Below are positions 12,901 through 25,865 of a stretch of 64,000 nt of DNA, in pieces (the stretch's first letter is position 1; every line of letters starts with the position of its first letter). The notes beneath the pieces are model-generated. The model was not told the origin of the DNA and did no database searches. It worked only from the letters and a program-made list of their open reading frames with translations. The position numbers and the translations under genes are program-made. Source of the stretch: Manis javanica (taxonomy: Eukaryota; Chordata; Mammalia; Pholidota; Manidae); the NCBI RefSeq assembly GCF_040802235.1, contig NC_133157.1:30087501-30151500 (forward strand). The letters are read 5' to 3'.

Positions 12901-14834
12901 ATCTCTTGGGCTCTCACCTTGAGTGAGCCCAAATTACTCAACCATGACCCCTTTAGGTCATCTCGCCAACCTCCCCAGTACTGAGCCACTTTCAAAGAAA
13001 AGGTGCTTAGAAAATGTCTTACTCCACCAAAATCTATGAGCATTTTATGACCCCATACTTCTTCCACATCTTTTAATCACAGGAAGCTTCCTACAAAAGT
13101 AACCATTCAAATACATTATCAAGAATGTCACTAAGTAACACTGAATACAGCAATAAAGTGAGCATTGCATGTTCCCCTTTGCAGAAAGGGCCTACACAGC
13201 CCAGTCCTTATGTTCTCCAAGTCTCTGATATTTCAGAGTAACAGGTAAGCATCAAGATACTGAGGGCACAAGTCTATTTAAAACTGACCAACTCATGTCA
13301 AAAGATTAGGAACCAACCTGAAAGGAGCCCCACTGGCCAAAAAAGGGACATCTGAACATCAGCAAGGGGGAGGGTACACAAAGATTCATTAAATTATTTT
13401 CTCCATCTTTGACAAGTTCCATAATAAAAAGTTAGGGGGGAAAGGCTGTGGCTTTTAAATATATGGCATGCTAACTTAAAATCACACTATTACAAGCCAG
13501 CTATTCATATACTGTGCCTGGGGAGAGGTTACCACAGTTTTGAGTAGCTGAAATCTGTTAGACCTGAGGCTAGAAGAGATGAAGCCACATCAGAGAGCCT
13601 TGAAATTGAGGCCAAGGAGTATGGCCTTTACATGAAGGCAACTGAACCTGATCAGGATCTCCCACTTCACACTACTTCATCCTAAAAGTTAAGGTTAGAA
13701 TATTCGAATTAGTAGGTGGTCAGTATCCCCATAAACCAGGTACCCTGCCTCCCATTCATTATGGGCACATCACTATCACAGATCAAGAGATTTAGACACA
13801 TGTCAAAGGTGGTTTGACCCTCAGGTCTCGGGCAAAACTAAACAAGGGGAAATTAATCTTTGGGAATGTGTCCCTGTACCCCTAATTTCCCAGGTCTGTG
13901 CTTCAATCACGTTGCTCTAATATCCCTGTGGGGACACAATCCAGGCTCCTTCTGTCCCAAAGGTCCAAAATTAATTTTTCACCTTCCATCAATACAACTA
14001 TTCCCTATGAATCAATGTTCCCCAAATTGAAATTAACACATGCTCCCTACAATATAACTCATTATCTTTAGCTACCAAGATGTCTATGTCCAACTTTATT
14101 TTCTGTAGTTATTATGAAATTTACATGTATATTGTATGTTCTTAAACTACACAGCTTCTAAAGCACATTTTGATCTTACAACCCAAATCCTCTGCCCAGG
14201 AGATGTCCATATGCCTACTTTCCTCCATCCCCCATCCTTTAAAGAATCATTGCTGTAAGGACTGAGAAATCTGAATCACAAATGAAAAAGGGATTGTTCC
14301 CTATTTTTTTCTATTATAGGTAATGCTACTTTATTTATATGCATTTATTTGTATATCTATATGTAAAACATTTTTCCTTCTACATCAACCTTTTTTCTAT
14401 CTTTGTTTCTTCAAGATAAATTCCTACAAGAGGAATGGCTGCCCCAAAAGATGAAAACACTTAAGACTTTTGTTACATCACCATCTGTCTTCCGGAAATT
14501 CCCACAATTAGCACATGACACATCTGTCTCCCTACTTCATCCACTCTTGCTATTAACATTTGTTTTATTCTGTGCCAACTGTGGAGGTGAAAAATGCCAC
14601 TTAATTGTTTAATGATATACGAGTTCCAGCTCTAAAGCAAATGAGCCATACCCTGAACAAAACCCCTGTGATATCTGGTGGAACTGAAATTAGAGAGCTA
14701 ATTCTAAGCAATTTAATAAATCTTCCTTACAGTATGTGCAGTACCACTAGCTGCCACCAGGTGGTGGTGGGCCCACGGGGAGTCTAAACCCACAAAGGAT
14801 GTTGACCTTAGTGTGACCAGTTGAGTCTTTTTTT

Positions 14835-14935
14835 TAAATTCTTACTGTGGGTTAGACACTATACTAAGTGCTTACTATGCACTATATCATTTAATCCACC
14901 CACAAATAGCCCCTAAGAGCATCATCTGTTACACT
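14835..14935 (+). repeat. MIR element (5' part)
   Basis: It has the phrases 'gttagacactatactaagtgc' and 'catttaatccaccca' in the MIR order. A second MIR 3' part follows at 15222, possibly the same copy split by unrelated sequence. Confidence 0.5.
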
Positions 14936-15221
14936 ACAATATTTTCTGTTTTAAAAAAAACACTTTATTAAAGTATCAGAAGAAATTATACAACTGCTCT
15001 CAAAAGCAAATACTTAGAATTACCAACACCTGGGGACCATTAATAGCCTATTAACTAAACTGTTATTTAATCACTAGCTAAGTAAATCCAAAGTTACCAA
15101 TTTACTTTGCTTAATTTTGTAGAGCAGGCCTCCCTGGACTATGTGGTTGCATGCTGCAGGGGTATAAAGGAATTCTGATATGAGACAGTGTACCCCAAAG
15201 GTCCCCTATGGATTCCCAACA

Positions 15222-15360
15222 GCCTCATGAAGTAGGCTCTTTATTCCCACTAACCATTCATTATTTCTATTTTCCAGATCAGGGAAGTGAGGCTCACTAA
15301 CCTGCCTGCGGTCACACAAATAGCAAGTGGCAGAACCAGGACTCAAACCCAGGTCTGATG
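15222..15360 (+). repeat. MIR element (3' part)
   Basis: The stretch shows the MIR core and 3' half: TTTCCAGATCAGGGAAGTGAGGCTC then GGTCACACAAATAGCAAGTGG then CCAGGACTCAAACCCAGG (each read in short pieces). Confidence 0.65.
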
Positions 15361-16358
15361 CCAGTGCCCTCACTGTTCACAGCTCTGCTTTGCTCTCTTC
15401 TTTCAAACCTAGTGACAGCCTCTAGCATCCCTGTTCAAATTACAAATCAATCAGCAACTAATTGTCAGCAGGGAAAGGTACCTAGGGTTCAACATCTCAG
15501 AGGGAGCTGTCCGTGCTTGTGTCCACTTGGGGCTTCTTCCCTTCCCCTCCCTGCCCCCATCACCTCTGCCTTCTGTGTCTCAAACCTACGGCCCATAGAC
15601 TCCCCCTCCTTCAACCCTTGCCCAGGTGTACCTCCTTCACTCTAACCAGAGCTCTGAAATAATTTCTGCTGTTGATCTGATTAGAATGTATGTTTGAAAA
15701 GGACAGCACAGAAAATATGGTGCTTTAAAATGGTTCACTCCTCAGGAGAACACCGACATTCTGCTTGAGTGCCGACAGTCCTAAGCAAACAAATACTTCC
15801 AGAAGTAAGAGATCTCCAGGCAAAGTTTATTAATGGAAACTAAAAGGCTAGAAAGCACACTGTAGATTAACTGGTTATAGATGACAATATAACAAGCCTT
15901 CCCTGCATATCAGCTTTTATTAGAGACTGGCCTTCCCTGCTCCCCACCTTTGCTTAGTGCATATCATCTTTTTTGTCTGCTGTTCTGCTAGACAAAGTGC
16001 TACCCATTCTATGCGTGATTGTAGTCCAACATGCAGTCCAGTGACCCTTACATAGTGGGCCTTCATTAAACATTTAATGGATGAATACATTTTGTTATAA
16101 GCAACCATGCACAGAATGAGTATCATACATGATAAAGCAGTCAGTACACCAAAAGCTGCATTAAAATAAAAATGGCCAAATAAAATAGCAAAATACAAAT
16201 GCAATGGAACTTCCCCTTGGGCTAGACAGGACAGAATAAAACAGCATAAATACAATACCAAAAAAAACAGGAAACAACACGATTCCCAAACACTAACATT
16301 GACTAAACCACCAGAAGATTGTAATAAGTTCATTTAATATCTACCTTCAAACAAAAAT

Positions 16359-16755
16359 GTAATGGATTGAATGTTTTTATCCCCCAAAATTCATATGCTG
16401 CAGCCCTAACCCCAGGATGAGTGTATTTGGAGATTGGGCCTTTAAGGAAGTAATTAAGGCTAAATGGGATAAGAAGGGTGGGACCCTAGTTCCAGAGGAT
16501 TAGTGCCCTTGTAAGAGACACCAGAGAACTTTCTCTCTACATCCACTCTTCCCCAGGACTCACAAAGGGGTCCTGTGATCACACAGAGATGGCAGGTGCC
16601 TTATAAGCCTAGAAAAGAGGCCTCACAATGAAACTCACCTTGCAGGCACCTTGATCTTGGGCTTCCCAGTCTCCAGAAATGTGAGAAATAAATTTCTGTT
16701 GTGTAAGACAACTAGTCTGTGGAATTTTATTACAACAGTCAAGCTGACCAATATG
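16359..16755 (+). mobile_element. MLT1A-type (ERVL-MaLR) solo LTR
   Basis: The LTR starts TGTAATGGATTGAATG. It contains the family's phrases for 'cccaaaattcatatg', 'gggcctttaaggaagtaatta', 'attagtgcccttgtaagagaca' and 'ctccagaaatgtgagaaataaatttctg', the last carrying the AATAAA signal. It ends near 16755. It is in the first intron of MSANTD3 and antisense to it. Confidence 0.85.
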
Positions 16756-17014
16756 CCATCTACTGATATTTTAAGGCTACCAAGGGTCAAACTAAATCCT
16801 AAAATTTGAGCAACAACTAGAGAGACTTGGCTTTTCATTAACTTATTTCTTTTTATGAAAAAGGGAGTTCTTTGAAATCAATCCTCAGAATGGTAAACTG
16901 TGACTGAAAATCTGTGGTGTTGAGACCTGGAACAGATGTCAGAACCTTAAACCTTAATGAACTACCGTTCTTAATGCGAAGTGAAATGAATTAAGACACT
17001 GGTTGGAGAAAAGC

Positions 17015-17200
17015 TAGGCTCAAATTCTGACTTCAGCACTCACCTAGCTGTGTGACTTTGGACAAGTCAACTGATCCCCAGGGCTTCATCCGTGAAATGG
17101 GGCTAACACCCCCTACACTGTCTTATTGCCTCAGCACAACTGTCCTGCAATAGGAGTAAAGAAGCAACATAGACTAGTGCTTCAATAAATTTTAGTTCGC
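17015..17200 (-). repeat. MIR element, antisense
   Basis: Antisense MIR order is seen: CTAGCTGTGTGACTTTGGAC, AAATGGGGCTAACACC, then GTGCTTCAATAAATTTTAG. Confidence 0.65.
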
Positions 17201-20084
17201 TCCATCCCTGCCACCCATATTAAACAGCTTCCGGAAGTAGAATAATGGCCTATATACAATATATACTGAAAGACTTATTGGCTCTTTCATTTCACAGACA
17301 TACAATTCAACAAATACGTAATGGACTCCTTCCAGAGGCTCAGTACTGTCCCAGAATATGCGGGAGACACAAAGGTAGGCTGAACCTTACACCTGGAAGG
17401 TGTGCTGGCATACAGCAGCTGGTGACTAAACGAGAGGCCTGCTGAAACAGACACCATCGTAGAGCACACAGCACCTTACGCCTTCAGAGAAGTGAAGACA
17501 TTCACTTGCATTCTTCATGAACAAGAGGACATTTGAATGAGATCTTTGAGAATGTATAGGATATCAATAGAGAGAGCTAAAGGAGATCATTCAGATAAGT
17601 AATTGATAAGGAACCGCAGTCTGAATGGTGACAGTGTTAGTGAGGAGGAGGAGGTACACGCACCAGAGACTGTTTCAAAGTGAGAAATGGCCAGAATATG
17701 TGTGTGTGTTGTGGGGGTGGTTAACAGAAAACAGAGGCAAAGTGGACACCTGGGGCTTGACCACTGAGCATCCACTCTGTGCAGGCATCAGACAGGTATT
17801 CTTGGAGACCAAGGAGAACAGAGTCCAGTGAAGACATGACAACGCAGGGTGTTATGGGAAGGGCTGGTGACAAGGAGTGTGAGAAGCACAACGATAGAGA
17901 TGTGCCTAGGGACAGTACTCCAGGACTTGGAAAGGAAGATCTAGAATGAGAACCTTCATTCCTGTTACGGTAGGTTGGAATTAGAATCAGCCTTAGAACA
18001 AAGCAGGGCCAGGACTTGGGAAAGACAAAGGAGGGCTGTAGACGTGTTGGGTGAGCTGCGGGAGACATGGCAATGAGCCAGGGTGATCAGTTTGCTCTGA
18101 AGAGATGAAGGGCCATTTCTGATCCTGGCCTGTCGACTCTCCTGACTCTGAATCCCCAAAACAACCTTTTTTGGAAACAACATTGATTCCAACATGTTAG
18201 AACTAAAATGGGACCTCAGTCCAATCCTCTCACCTTACAGATGAGGAAATGGGCTCAGAGCAAAACAGGGCTTCCTGGGGGCCTAGTAACAGATGGACTA
18301 AGAGCAAAGCTTCATCATTTGTTTTCAGCCCATACCCCCGCCATCTCCTCTTTGGAACCCACTCACCAGCAAGATGCCCTGCTGCTAGGTGCCCTCAAGC
18401 CTTCCCTACTATTCCATCTGAAAACCTGGGGCACAGGCCTTGCATCAGGCAAGTCCCCTTTCCTCCCGTCGCTTTCTTTGTGTTATCTTAAGGCTGCAGT
18501 TGGCGTCCTCCAGTGAGGGCCACTTGGGGGCAGGCCCAACTGCACTGCAGCTGCAACAACTTTTCTGCAGCTGGTATTTTCTGATTATTTATGAGGCTAG
18601 AGGAGCTACTACCCAACAGAAGAGAACACTACACAGAATAAAGTGCTATCAGCACTTGAGGTCATTTAAGGCCTACACACGGGTTTAGCCCTGGAGTAAG
18701 TACTTCTGGGTAAAATGCCTAAAGCAGGTGAGGGGATCTCTTCCCTGCAACTGGCAGAGTGCTGGGTTCCCAGTAGGCACTCCATAAGTATTTGTGGAAT
18801 ATATCTTGAAACTAACCTGCTTGCCACTTGTGTTGTTTACTAATTGTATCTAGATGTTCTACAATCTAAAATATCTCCCTTCTCCCTTTATAGAAGATTT
18901 ATCCTAACAAGAATCATTTCCTGGCTGCTTCGTGTAAATATGTATTGTATGCCAAATTTTAAGAGCCTCAGTATGACTATGTGCCTTCATGATTTCACTT
19001 TATCCAGAGGCAAGAGTGATCAGGCCTCGCTGTTCCTGCACCCACTCCTGTGCACCTGCTCTCACACGTTCAGACCTGTCTACCAGAGTGGCCACTCACC
19101 GGCCTCTCTGTCTTCTTTCTTTCCTTCAGAGGGCCTTCCAATCTTCAAACTTTCACTGAACTTGCTTCCTATAAAGCTCTCCCTCCTCTTCCCCTTCACC
19201 ACCCACTCCAGGCGGCCATGTAACCTGGAAGTGTTTATTTTTACCATCTGTGTCTGAGTGTGACCGTGAGCGGAACCAGCCTTTTGTGTTTAAGGCAAAG
19301 CTCCCACCTCACGCCCCACCACCCTCACACCTCTCTCTATAAACCAGATGAAGGTTCTTAAAAGTCCTGACTCCTGCCTCCCCTCCCCTAGCTCCATCCT
19401 AAACCATCTCCACCCCCACCCAGTCTCCCTGAAATTCCCTGGAATCATTATAAAAGTGTCCTCCACAGAAAGTACTTGTATAATACAGAAAGTCATCTTT
19501 GGTAGGTATTGCCACTCCAGCCTGCGTCTCGCCTTTGAGTACCTGCTCCTCTCCTCCCACTGCTTCAGCCAACAACCACGTCTTACATCTCTTGGCCAAG
19601 GGTCCCAGGAACTTACCTCTTACTGCAGCACTCAGAATTACTCCGTTCTGCAACCTATCCGTATTCTTGAGGGTCTCCCTATATGAGGAGGAGTTCCTGA
19701 TGTTTGGAACTAAATTTTATTTGTACCTTTAGCACACTAGATTCTCAGGAAGTGCTCCAAAGAAGTAGTGTTGTCAGGGAAAGCCTTTCTCCAGACCTGC
19801 ACACATTTCCAACTATTCACCAGCCACCTCTATCTTGCTATTCTTTATGGCACCTCAGAAATCTCCAATTCTCTGTAGCCAAAAGCAAACTAATTATTCC
19901 CGTACCCTCAAACCTCCTGATTTCTGATTATTTCAACCACATTAACTTGGCTCAAAGCAGAAACCGCAAAGTGCTGTTAAATCACATGTAACCAACCATC
20001 AACACTTAGCATTCATTTTACTTCAGTGTCTATTCTTTCCTCTCCCATCTTCACTGCCTATGTCTGAGGTCAGGCCTAGTCCCC

Positions 20085-20910
20085 CAAAATGATCTCCTAA
20101 ACTTGCAGCCCCTCCTGCACACAGCTACCAGAGGGATCATCCTAAAACACAGAAATCATGCCACATCCTGGTGTAAACCTCTGACATCTCCCCGACTCTC
20201 TAAAGGATAAAGTCCAAACTCCTCACAGGGCATGCAAGGCCTTTCCAGATCGGGCCCCTATTACACTGCCCCCTCCACCTCACACTAAACCACTCTTTGC
20301 ATTTATTTTTCAGCCCAGCCAGAACCAAACTCACCTTCACACCCTTGAACCTGCTGTGATCCCATGCCTCTGTATGTGGGGCTGCCTCTGGCTGGAATCC
20401 TTTACCCCCAGGTCCACCAAAGGCACATTTTCATCCTCCAAGTTCCACCTCCCGTGAAACTTTTGTGAAGCCTTCCTCAACTAGGCTATTATATTTATTA
20501 AATTTGTAACAGCTTCCTTCTAAAATGAGTTTGAGGCTGTTTACAAACTGTGCACACACTGCAACTAGGTTTTTTTGAAACAGAAGCATATTGGGGCAAA
20601 GATAAGAAATGGGTAAAATTTTCGGAAGCTAAGAGGTGGTGAAGCATTCAAAGTCTCTGCCATGTCTCATACTCATCTTTTTAGTTTTCTATCCAGAATA
20701 AATTATTCCTCTGAGCTCAATACCAGTCGCATATGACTGCACTATAGCATGTCCCATATTCTTTGTGATTTGCTCTTTGTGTCTGTCTCCCTCACTGGAC
20801 TGGGAAATTCCTGAGGGAATACATAGTTTCTGACTCATTTCTGTACCCCCAGCATGAAGCATATGACTCAGCATATGATGGGTGCTCAGCAGACAGTTGT
20901 TGAATGAACA
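20085..20910 (+). repeat. LINE2 (L2) fragments, sense
   Basis: The first block (20085-20475) matches the end of the L2 coding region: 'ggataaagtccaaactcctcac', 'ggcatgcaaggcctttcc', 'gtgaagccttcctcaac'. The second block (20765-20910) matches the L2 3' end: 'ctggactgggaaattcctgag', 'gggtgctcagcagacagttgttgaatgaac'. Both are in order and orientation. Confidence 0.75.
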
Positions 20911-21321
20911 ACACCATGGACAGGGAAAAGGGTACCTGTGCCTGCTGAACTCCCTACGAGGCCTTTGAGAAAACATCGTTTTATCCTCACAAATTACATG
21001 GCTGAGAAATGGCAGAGCTAGGATTCGAACCCCAAATTCTCTCTCTCTCCAGAGCATGCTCTTTCCACTCTGCACACTGCTCCCTACCTTCAGGTGACAT
21101 CCCTTTGTGTCCATATACCCCCTCCTTCCCAGCCCAGTTTCAAAATAACCTTTCTCCAAGAAGCCTTTCCTGCTCGCTCAGGAGAAAGTCAGCCTGAGCC
21201 CAGCCCTGACCCTCCACAACACTCACATAAGAAAGTCTCAAATCAGGACAGGAAAGGTACCTCTGTGGTAAGAGAACTTAGGTGCTTGGATATCCTGCGG
21301 ATGCTGTTGTGAAGGCCACCG

Positions 21322-21341
21322 CTCCTCCTCCTCCTCCTCCC
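21322..21341 (+). repeat. CTC triplet simple repeat
   Basis: It is a run of CTC/TCC units of about 20 bp inside intron 1. Confidence 0.8.
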
Positions 21342-22329
21342 TTTCTTCTGGATCAAGTCCCTACACCTTCCAGCCTTTTCTTCCTTCTTCAAGCTCCAAA
21401 GTCTTCCAGTGATCCCCATTCCAAACTGACCCCTTCCAAATAATCTCATGCCCACTGCTTCTCTAACCAAGGGAACAGTGTTCAAAAGACACTCCATTAC
21501 ATCAGTCAGACCTGTGTATTTTAAGTGTCTTACCAACCTTAAGGGTTGGTGAACATCCCAATCTCAAACACATTAAATGAATTTTAGGAATCACAAGAAG
21601 AGACGGTATTTTAGGAGGCCCAATCACTTGGCTCTCAACCCATCTAAATACTTCTGGGTGGTCTGGGAGAAGAGACAACCTATGATCTTGCCCCAGCACC
21701 CTTGCCCCACCCCCAGGCAGGAGGCTGGGTGTCACAGAACAAGATGACAGCATTGCATCCTGGGTCCTTCCTCAGTATCTTCTCCCACATTCAGAATCCT
21801 TCCCTCTCCCCCAGTCCACTCCCTGTCTCTCTCTGGCCTCAAACTTTCATAGCAGTCCTCAATCTTAACTCAGGAACTCTGTTTTTGCATTAATATTCAA
21901 CTATTTCCTTGGTAACACAACCGTCCTACCTGAGTACTTAAGTGCACACCGTGGTCCTGATTTGATCCTACCTCCTTTTAAATGTGTGACAAATCAATCC
22001 TGTAACCACTCTCCTGATACTTTAGGGACTTTTGTAATCGTAAATGTTACCACAGCTAAGAACCACCCAATCTCCTGAACTGAAAAAGGGAAACTAAATT
22101 CTTCACTGTAACATACTCGGAAATAAGGATTATTCGTGCAATTTACAGTAGCTACCTCTCAGCGCCAGGGTGCTGATTTAAGTAACTCATGCCAACTGTC
22201 TAGTACCCAGAGCCTGGTACACAGAAAGTGCTCAAAATTTAGCTATGATCATTTAGCACAGTCTCTATCACAATAGTAGGGAGGGGTAGGTAGGTATTAC
22301 ACCACGCACTCCCCACCCACCACCCCGTT

Positions 22330-23130
22330 TACAGAAGCAGCGGCCAAAGGCTCGGAGTAAAGGCGCGTTCCCAAGGTCAGGCGGGCACGGACGCGATGCT
22401 CGGACGTCGGCCTCCGAGTGAGGGACCCCTCCCATTACACCCTTGGACGAGGCACATGGGGTCTTACAGGAGACAAGTACGGAAAAGCGCCGAGCACAGT
22501 ACCCGGCATACAGTGGGGCCACCTGGATCCTTCCAAGCGTCTTCCTCGGCCCGGGGGTCCCGAGTCCACCGACCCGGGGGCGCCGCTGAATCTCTCCCAG
22601 GTCCGCGCTCTGGGGCTTTGTACGCCGCAGGCCGACCCCGCACACCGAGTCCCGTCGTGGCGCGCAGAGGCGGCCGCCCGGCCTGCAGGGCAGGGGTCGC
22701 GGCGGCTCCGCCTGGAAGCCCGCCACGCCGGCCCGCGGCCCCTGCACGCGCAGCCTGCGCCCCCGCCCCGCTGCGGCCCGCCCGGCTTGGGGCCTCCTAC
22801 CTGCAGCGGCGGCGCGGCGGCCGCGGCGACCGGGGAAGGGGCCGGCGAGAAGCAAGCGCGGGTGGCCTGAGCTCCTCTCGCAGGCTGGGCGGCCGGGAGG
22901 GCCGCGGGCTGCGGAGCGCCGGGCGGCGGTGGCGCGCCCCCGGCCGGCCAGGCCCCGCCGCGCGCACCGCGGCCACAAAGCCCGGGAGCCACCCCCTCCT
23001 CGCGGGCCGCCCGCCGCCAGCGGGTCCGTCGGCGTCGAGGAGGGCGGGAGCGCGGCCCCGCGCAGTCCCCACCTCCCGAGCTGCGGCCGCCGGCCTCCCG
23101 GAAGCGTGGGGCGGGGTCCGGGGTGGCTCC
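22330..23130 (-). promoter_or_regulatory. MSANTD3: CpG-island promoter of MSANTD3
   Basis: About 800 bp are very GC-rich and dense in CpG, in sharp contrast with the AT-rich, CpG-poor flanks. The island contains many GC boxes (for example GTGGGGCGGGG at 23106-23116) and an ETS-like ACTTCC near 23145. No TATA box is obvious, as is typical of broadly expressed genes. The island lies 11.2 kb upstream of coding exon 2, which fits a long first intron. Confidence 0.85.
22801..23110 (-). other. MSANTD3: probable MSANTD3 non-coding exon 1 (5' boundary approximate)
   Basis: Within the CpG island, minus-strand CTGCAG|GTAGGAGG at 22801/22800 is a near-consensus donor in the right place and orientation to splice to the exon 2 acceptor at 11606. 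The transcription start is not visible, so the right edge is a guess from the CpG-dense zone and the GGGGCGGGG box near 23108. Spliced to exon 2, the long frame crossing this exon meets TAG at the second codon, so exon 1 adds no protein. Confidence 0.6.
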
Positions 23131-23679
23131 CGCCCACCGTCCCCACTTCCTCGGTGCTGACAGCTTGGTGCCAATTGAGTTGCCTTTTCCCGTATTTGCA
23201 GAGGAGCTCCTCATGGGCCTGGAGGACTGTTTCATTTCCTTGAACAACAAAAGAAGAACAGCATATTCCACAAAGGGTTTGGCGGCCATTGACACGAGTT
23301 AGGTCAGTCCAAGCCCCTGTCTGAAAAAGGTCCCTTTTCTTTTGGGACTCCGTGCTACTTGAAACAGCCAACACTCTGCTGGGTTCATCACGCAGTTTGG
23401 TTTAGTTTTTTAATTTGCAGGACGTGTGTCCCTTCCCCCCAGCCCCGCTGTGGCTCCCAAGGCAGGGACTTTGCTCTCTGGAGCCCAGGACTTGATTCAG
23501 ACACTGCGCTGAGCAAGCAGGAATTAATGCGCGGATGAAGGAATGCACAGCGGATCAAGCTGTAGGGCAATGCACCTTTAACTGCCCCTCAACAGGGATA
23601 GTGGAGCTAGGTGTTTCTTTTGCCTTTTAGCCATTGGGAAGATTCTAAGCTCAGAAGCGCAGAGGGCGGCTGAACTTTT

Positions 23680-24840
23680 TATTTTAGTTAAGGTGAAATT
23701 TACATAACATAAAATTAGCCACTCTAAAGTGATCAGTCCAATGGTGTTTATTACAATTATAAGCACATCTCATTTCACCACGCTTCGCTTTATTGCCCTT
23801 TGCAGTTACTGCTTTTTTTTTTTGTTTACAAATTGAAGGTTTGTGGCAACTCTGTGTTGAGCTAGTCTACCAACGCCATTTTTCCAACAGTATCTGCTCA
23901 TTTGGGGTGTCTGTCACACTTTGGTAATTCTTGCAACATTTCAGACTCTTTCATTACTGTTATATTTGTTACAGTGATCTGTGATCAGTAATTTCAACTT
24001 GCTGAAATTTTGTATGATGGTTAGCATTTTTTACCAATACCATATTTTTTAATTAAGGTATGTGCATTTTTTCTGACATCATGCTACTGAATGCTTAATA
24101 GACTATAATATAGTGTAAATATAACTTTTAATTGCACTGGGAGAGCAAAAGAATTCATTTGACTTGCTTTATTGTGATATCCGCTTTACTGTGGTGGTCA
24201 GGAAGCAAAACCACAATATCAAGGTGTGCCTGAACAATGTTGGGCAACTACCATCTCTATCTAGTTCTAAAACATTTTTTATAACCTGGGAAGGAACACC
24301 TGCACCCATTAAGCAGTTACCCTGCACCCCACCCCCCAACCATTCCTTCCTCCCCACAACCCCTGGCAACCATTAATCAATCTATTTTCTGTTTCTCTGG
24401 GTTTGCCTATTTTGGACATTCCATATAATGAATCATACAACATGTGACTTTTATGTCTGGCTTCTTTCACTTAGTATGTTGGTTTCAAGGTCATCCACGT
24501 TGCAGCATGTATCAGTACTTCATTTTTATGGCTAAATAATATTCCATTATATGTATACCACAATATGCTAATACTCCTCCATTGATGGGTATTTGCATTA
24601 TTTTTACCCTTTGGCTATTGTGAATAGCACCACTCTGAACATGCCTGTCAATGTATTTGTCTGAGTCCCTGTTTTCAATTCTTCAGGGTATATACCTAGG
24701 ACTGGGATTTCTGGCTAATATGGTAACTTTAACTTTTTGAGGATCTGCCAAGAAGTTTTTCCAGTGGTTTTACCTTCCTGCCTGCAATGTATGATGCTTC
24801 CAAATTCTCCACAACATTGCCAACACGTGCTATATTTTAT
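23680..24840 (-). mobile_element. old L1 3' region, antisense, interrupted by a Tigger1-type element
   Basis: Plus-strand sequence at 23686-23759 and again from 24233 follows the antisense L1 3' UTR without a gap in register. It continues through 'tctggcttctttcacttag', 'tggctaaataatattccatt' and 'ttctggctaatatggtaac'. The interruption is the element at 23760-24232. Confidence 0.8.
23760..24232. mobile_element. Tigger1-type (TcMar) internally deleted DNA transposon
   Basis: Both ends keep diverged Tigger1 inverted repeats: AAGCACATCTC then CGCTTCGCTTTATTG at the left, and CAATATCAAGGTGTGCCTG at the right. The host TA lies at 23758-23759. At 473 bp it is a non-autonomous derivative with no transposase frame. 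It sits inside an L1, so it inserted after that L1. Confidence 0.8.
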
Positions 24841-25334
24841 TTTTTATATTTGAGGCTATTGCCACCCTCCCAAATCCCATTACCCACAGCCCTAGAACAG
24901 AGACTGAGCCAGGTCTTTTGAGTGCCGATAAACCCAAACACTTCCGGGTGTCAGAACTGCAATAAAAATAAACACCCTTAATATAATTAAGAGCTATACT
25001 GCTGCTTGCTCATTATTTTAACAGTAATTTGTCTGGTATCCCAGTAGCATTGAAATTGTCCAGAAACCAGGAAACTAGAGGGAACTGCTTTTGGCAAATG
25101 AACTTGATGACATTTAACTCACTGGAACCCAAGGTAATACACCATTTCCACTTATAGCTTTCTGCTCTAGTGACACTTTAGATTTCCATGAAGATTTCCT
25201 TCTCAGTGAGGATACAGTCAAGGCAAAAAAGTACGGGGTGTGAGAACAGAAAGTTAATTCAGATTGGAAATTTGATTGATAGGTGGTATGTTCTGGGAAA
25301 AGCACTAGATTTAACTGGATCTGAATCCTTAGTT

Positions 25335-25480
25335 CACTGATTATATCTTTGTGAACTAAATTAACTGCCTGAAATCTCAGTTTTCTCATTTCTAAGGTGG
25401 GAATAATGACACCTACTTGGCAGCGTGGATGAAAGCTTCTAGTCTTGACTTCAATAAAGGATCAATATCATTATTACTGT
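25335..25480 (-). repeat. MIR element, antisense
   Basis: It shows the antisense MIR phrases 'ctcagttttctcatttctaagg' and 'aatgacacctactt', followed by 'caataaaggatcaatatcattatt'. Confidence 0.5.
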
Positions 25481-25699
25481 TGTGTTGTTTGCTTAAAATA
25501 ATGATGACTGACATAAGCTGCAGCAGAAATGCTGATAAGGATACACAGAGAACTCACATTTAATGTGTCTCCTACTCAAATCAAGAGAGTAAACTACCTC
25601 CAAAACTAACATGACCAGGGTATCTACTAGGACCTACAATGTGGTCACTGCCCTCCAGCTCTCTCCTTGATCCCTAATTTAGCTCTCTCCTTGTTTTTT

Positions 25700-25865
25700 T
25701 TGTCTTTGGACAAGCTTCTTAACCTGTCTGAATCTTACCTGTAAAGTGGAGTAACAATACCCACTTAATAACGTTGCTTGAGGATTCAATATGATACTGT
25801 ATTTGTAAAGGGCTTAGCACAGTGCAAGTTACAAAGAAAATACTCATTAAATTTCAGCTATTACT
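25700..25865 (-). repeat. MIR element, antisense
   Basis: The order 'tggacaagcttcttaacctg', 'gtaaagtggagtaacaatacc', 'gggcttagcacagtgcaag', 'atactcattaaatttcagct' is the antisense MIR order. Confidence 0.7.

Larger units (their letters stand above)
11606..22800 (-). other. MSANTD3: MSANTD3 intron 1
   Basis: This 11.2-kb intron lies between the exon 1 donor and the exon 2 acceptor. It holds an antisense L1 fragment (about 12590-12900), MIR pieces, an MLT1A-type LTR (16359-16755), an L2 (20085-20910) and a CTC triplet run (21322-21341). No second gene is seen on either strand. Confidence 0.7.

Noticed and set aside
15920..16333. 137-codon hydrophobic minus-strand frame resembling a membrane protein
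   Set aside because: The plus strand reads as an L2/MIR-like 3' end followed by AT-rich DNA. Hydrophobicity comes from A/T-rich codons. No homologue is recognised.
22396..23160. 254-codon plus-strand frame and other long frames in the CpG island
   Set aside because: High GC removes stop codons in all frames, the translations are low-complexity Arg/Pro/Ala/Gly, and no family is recognised. They are by-products of the island.
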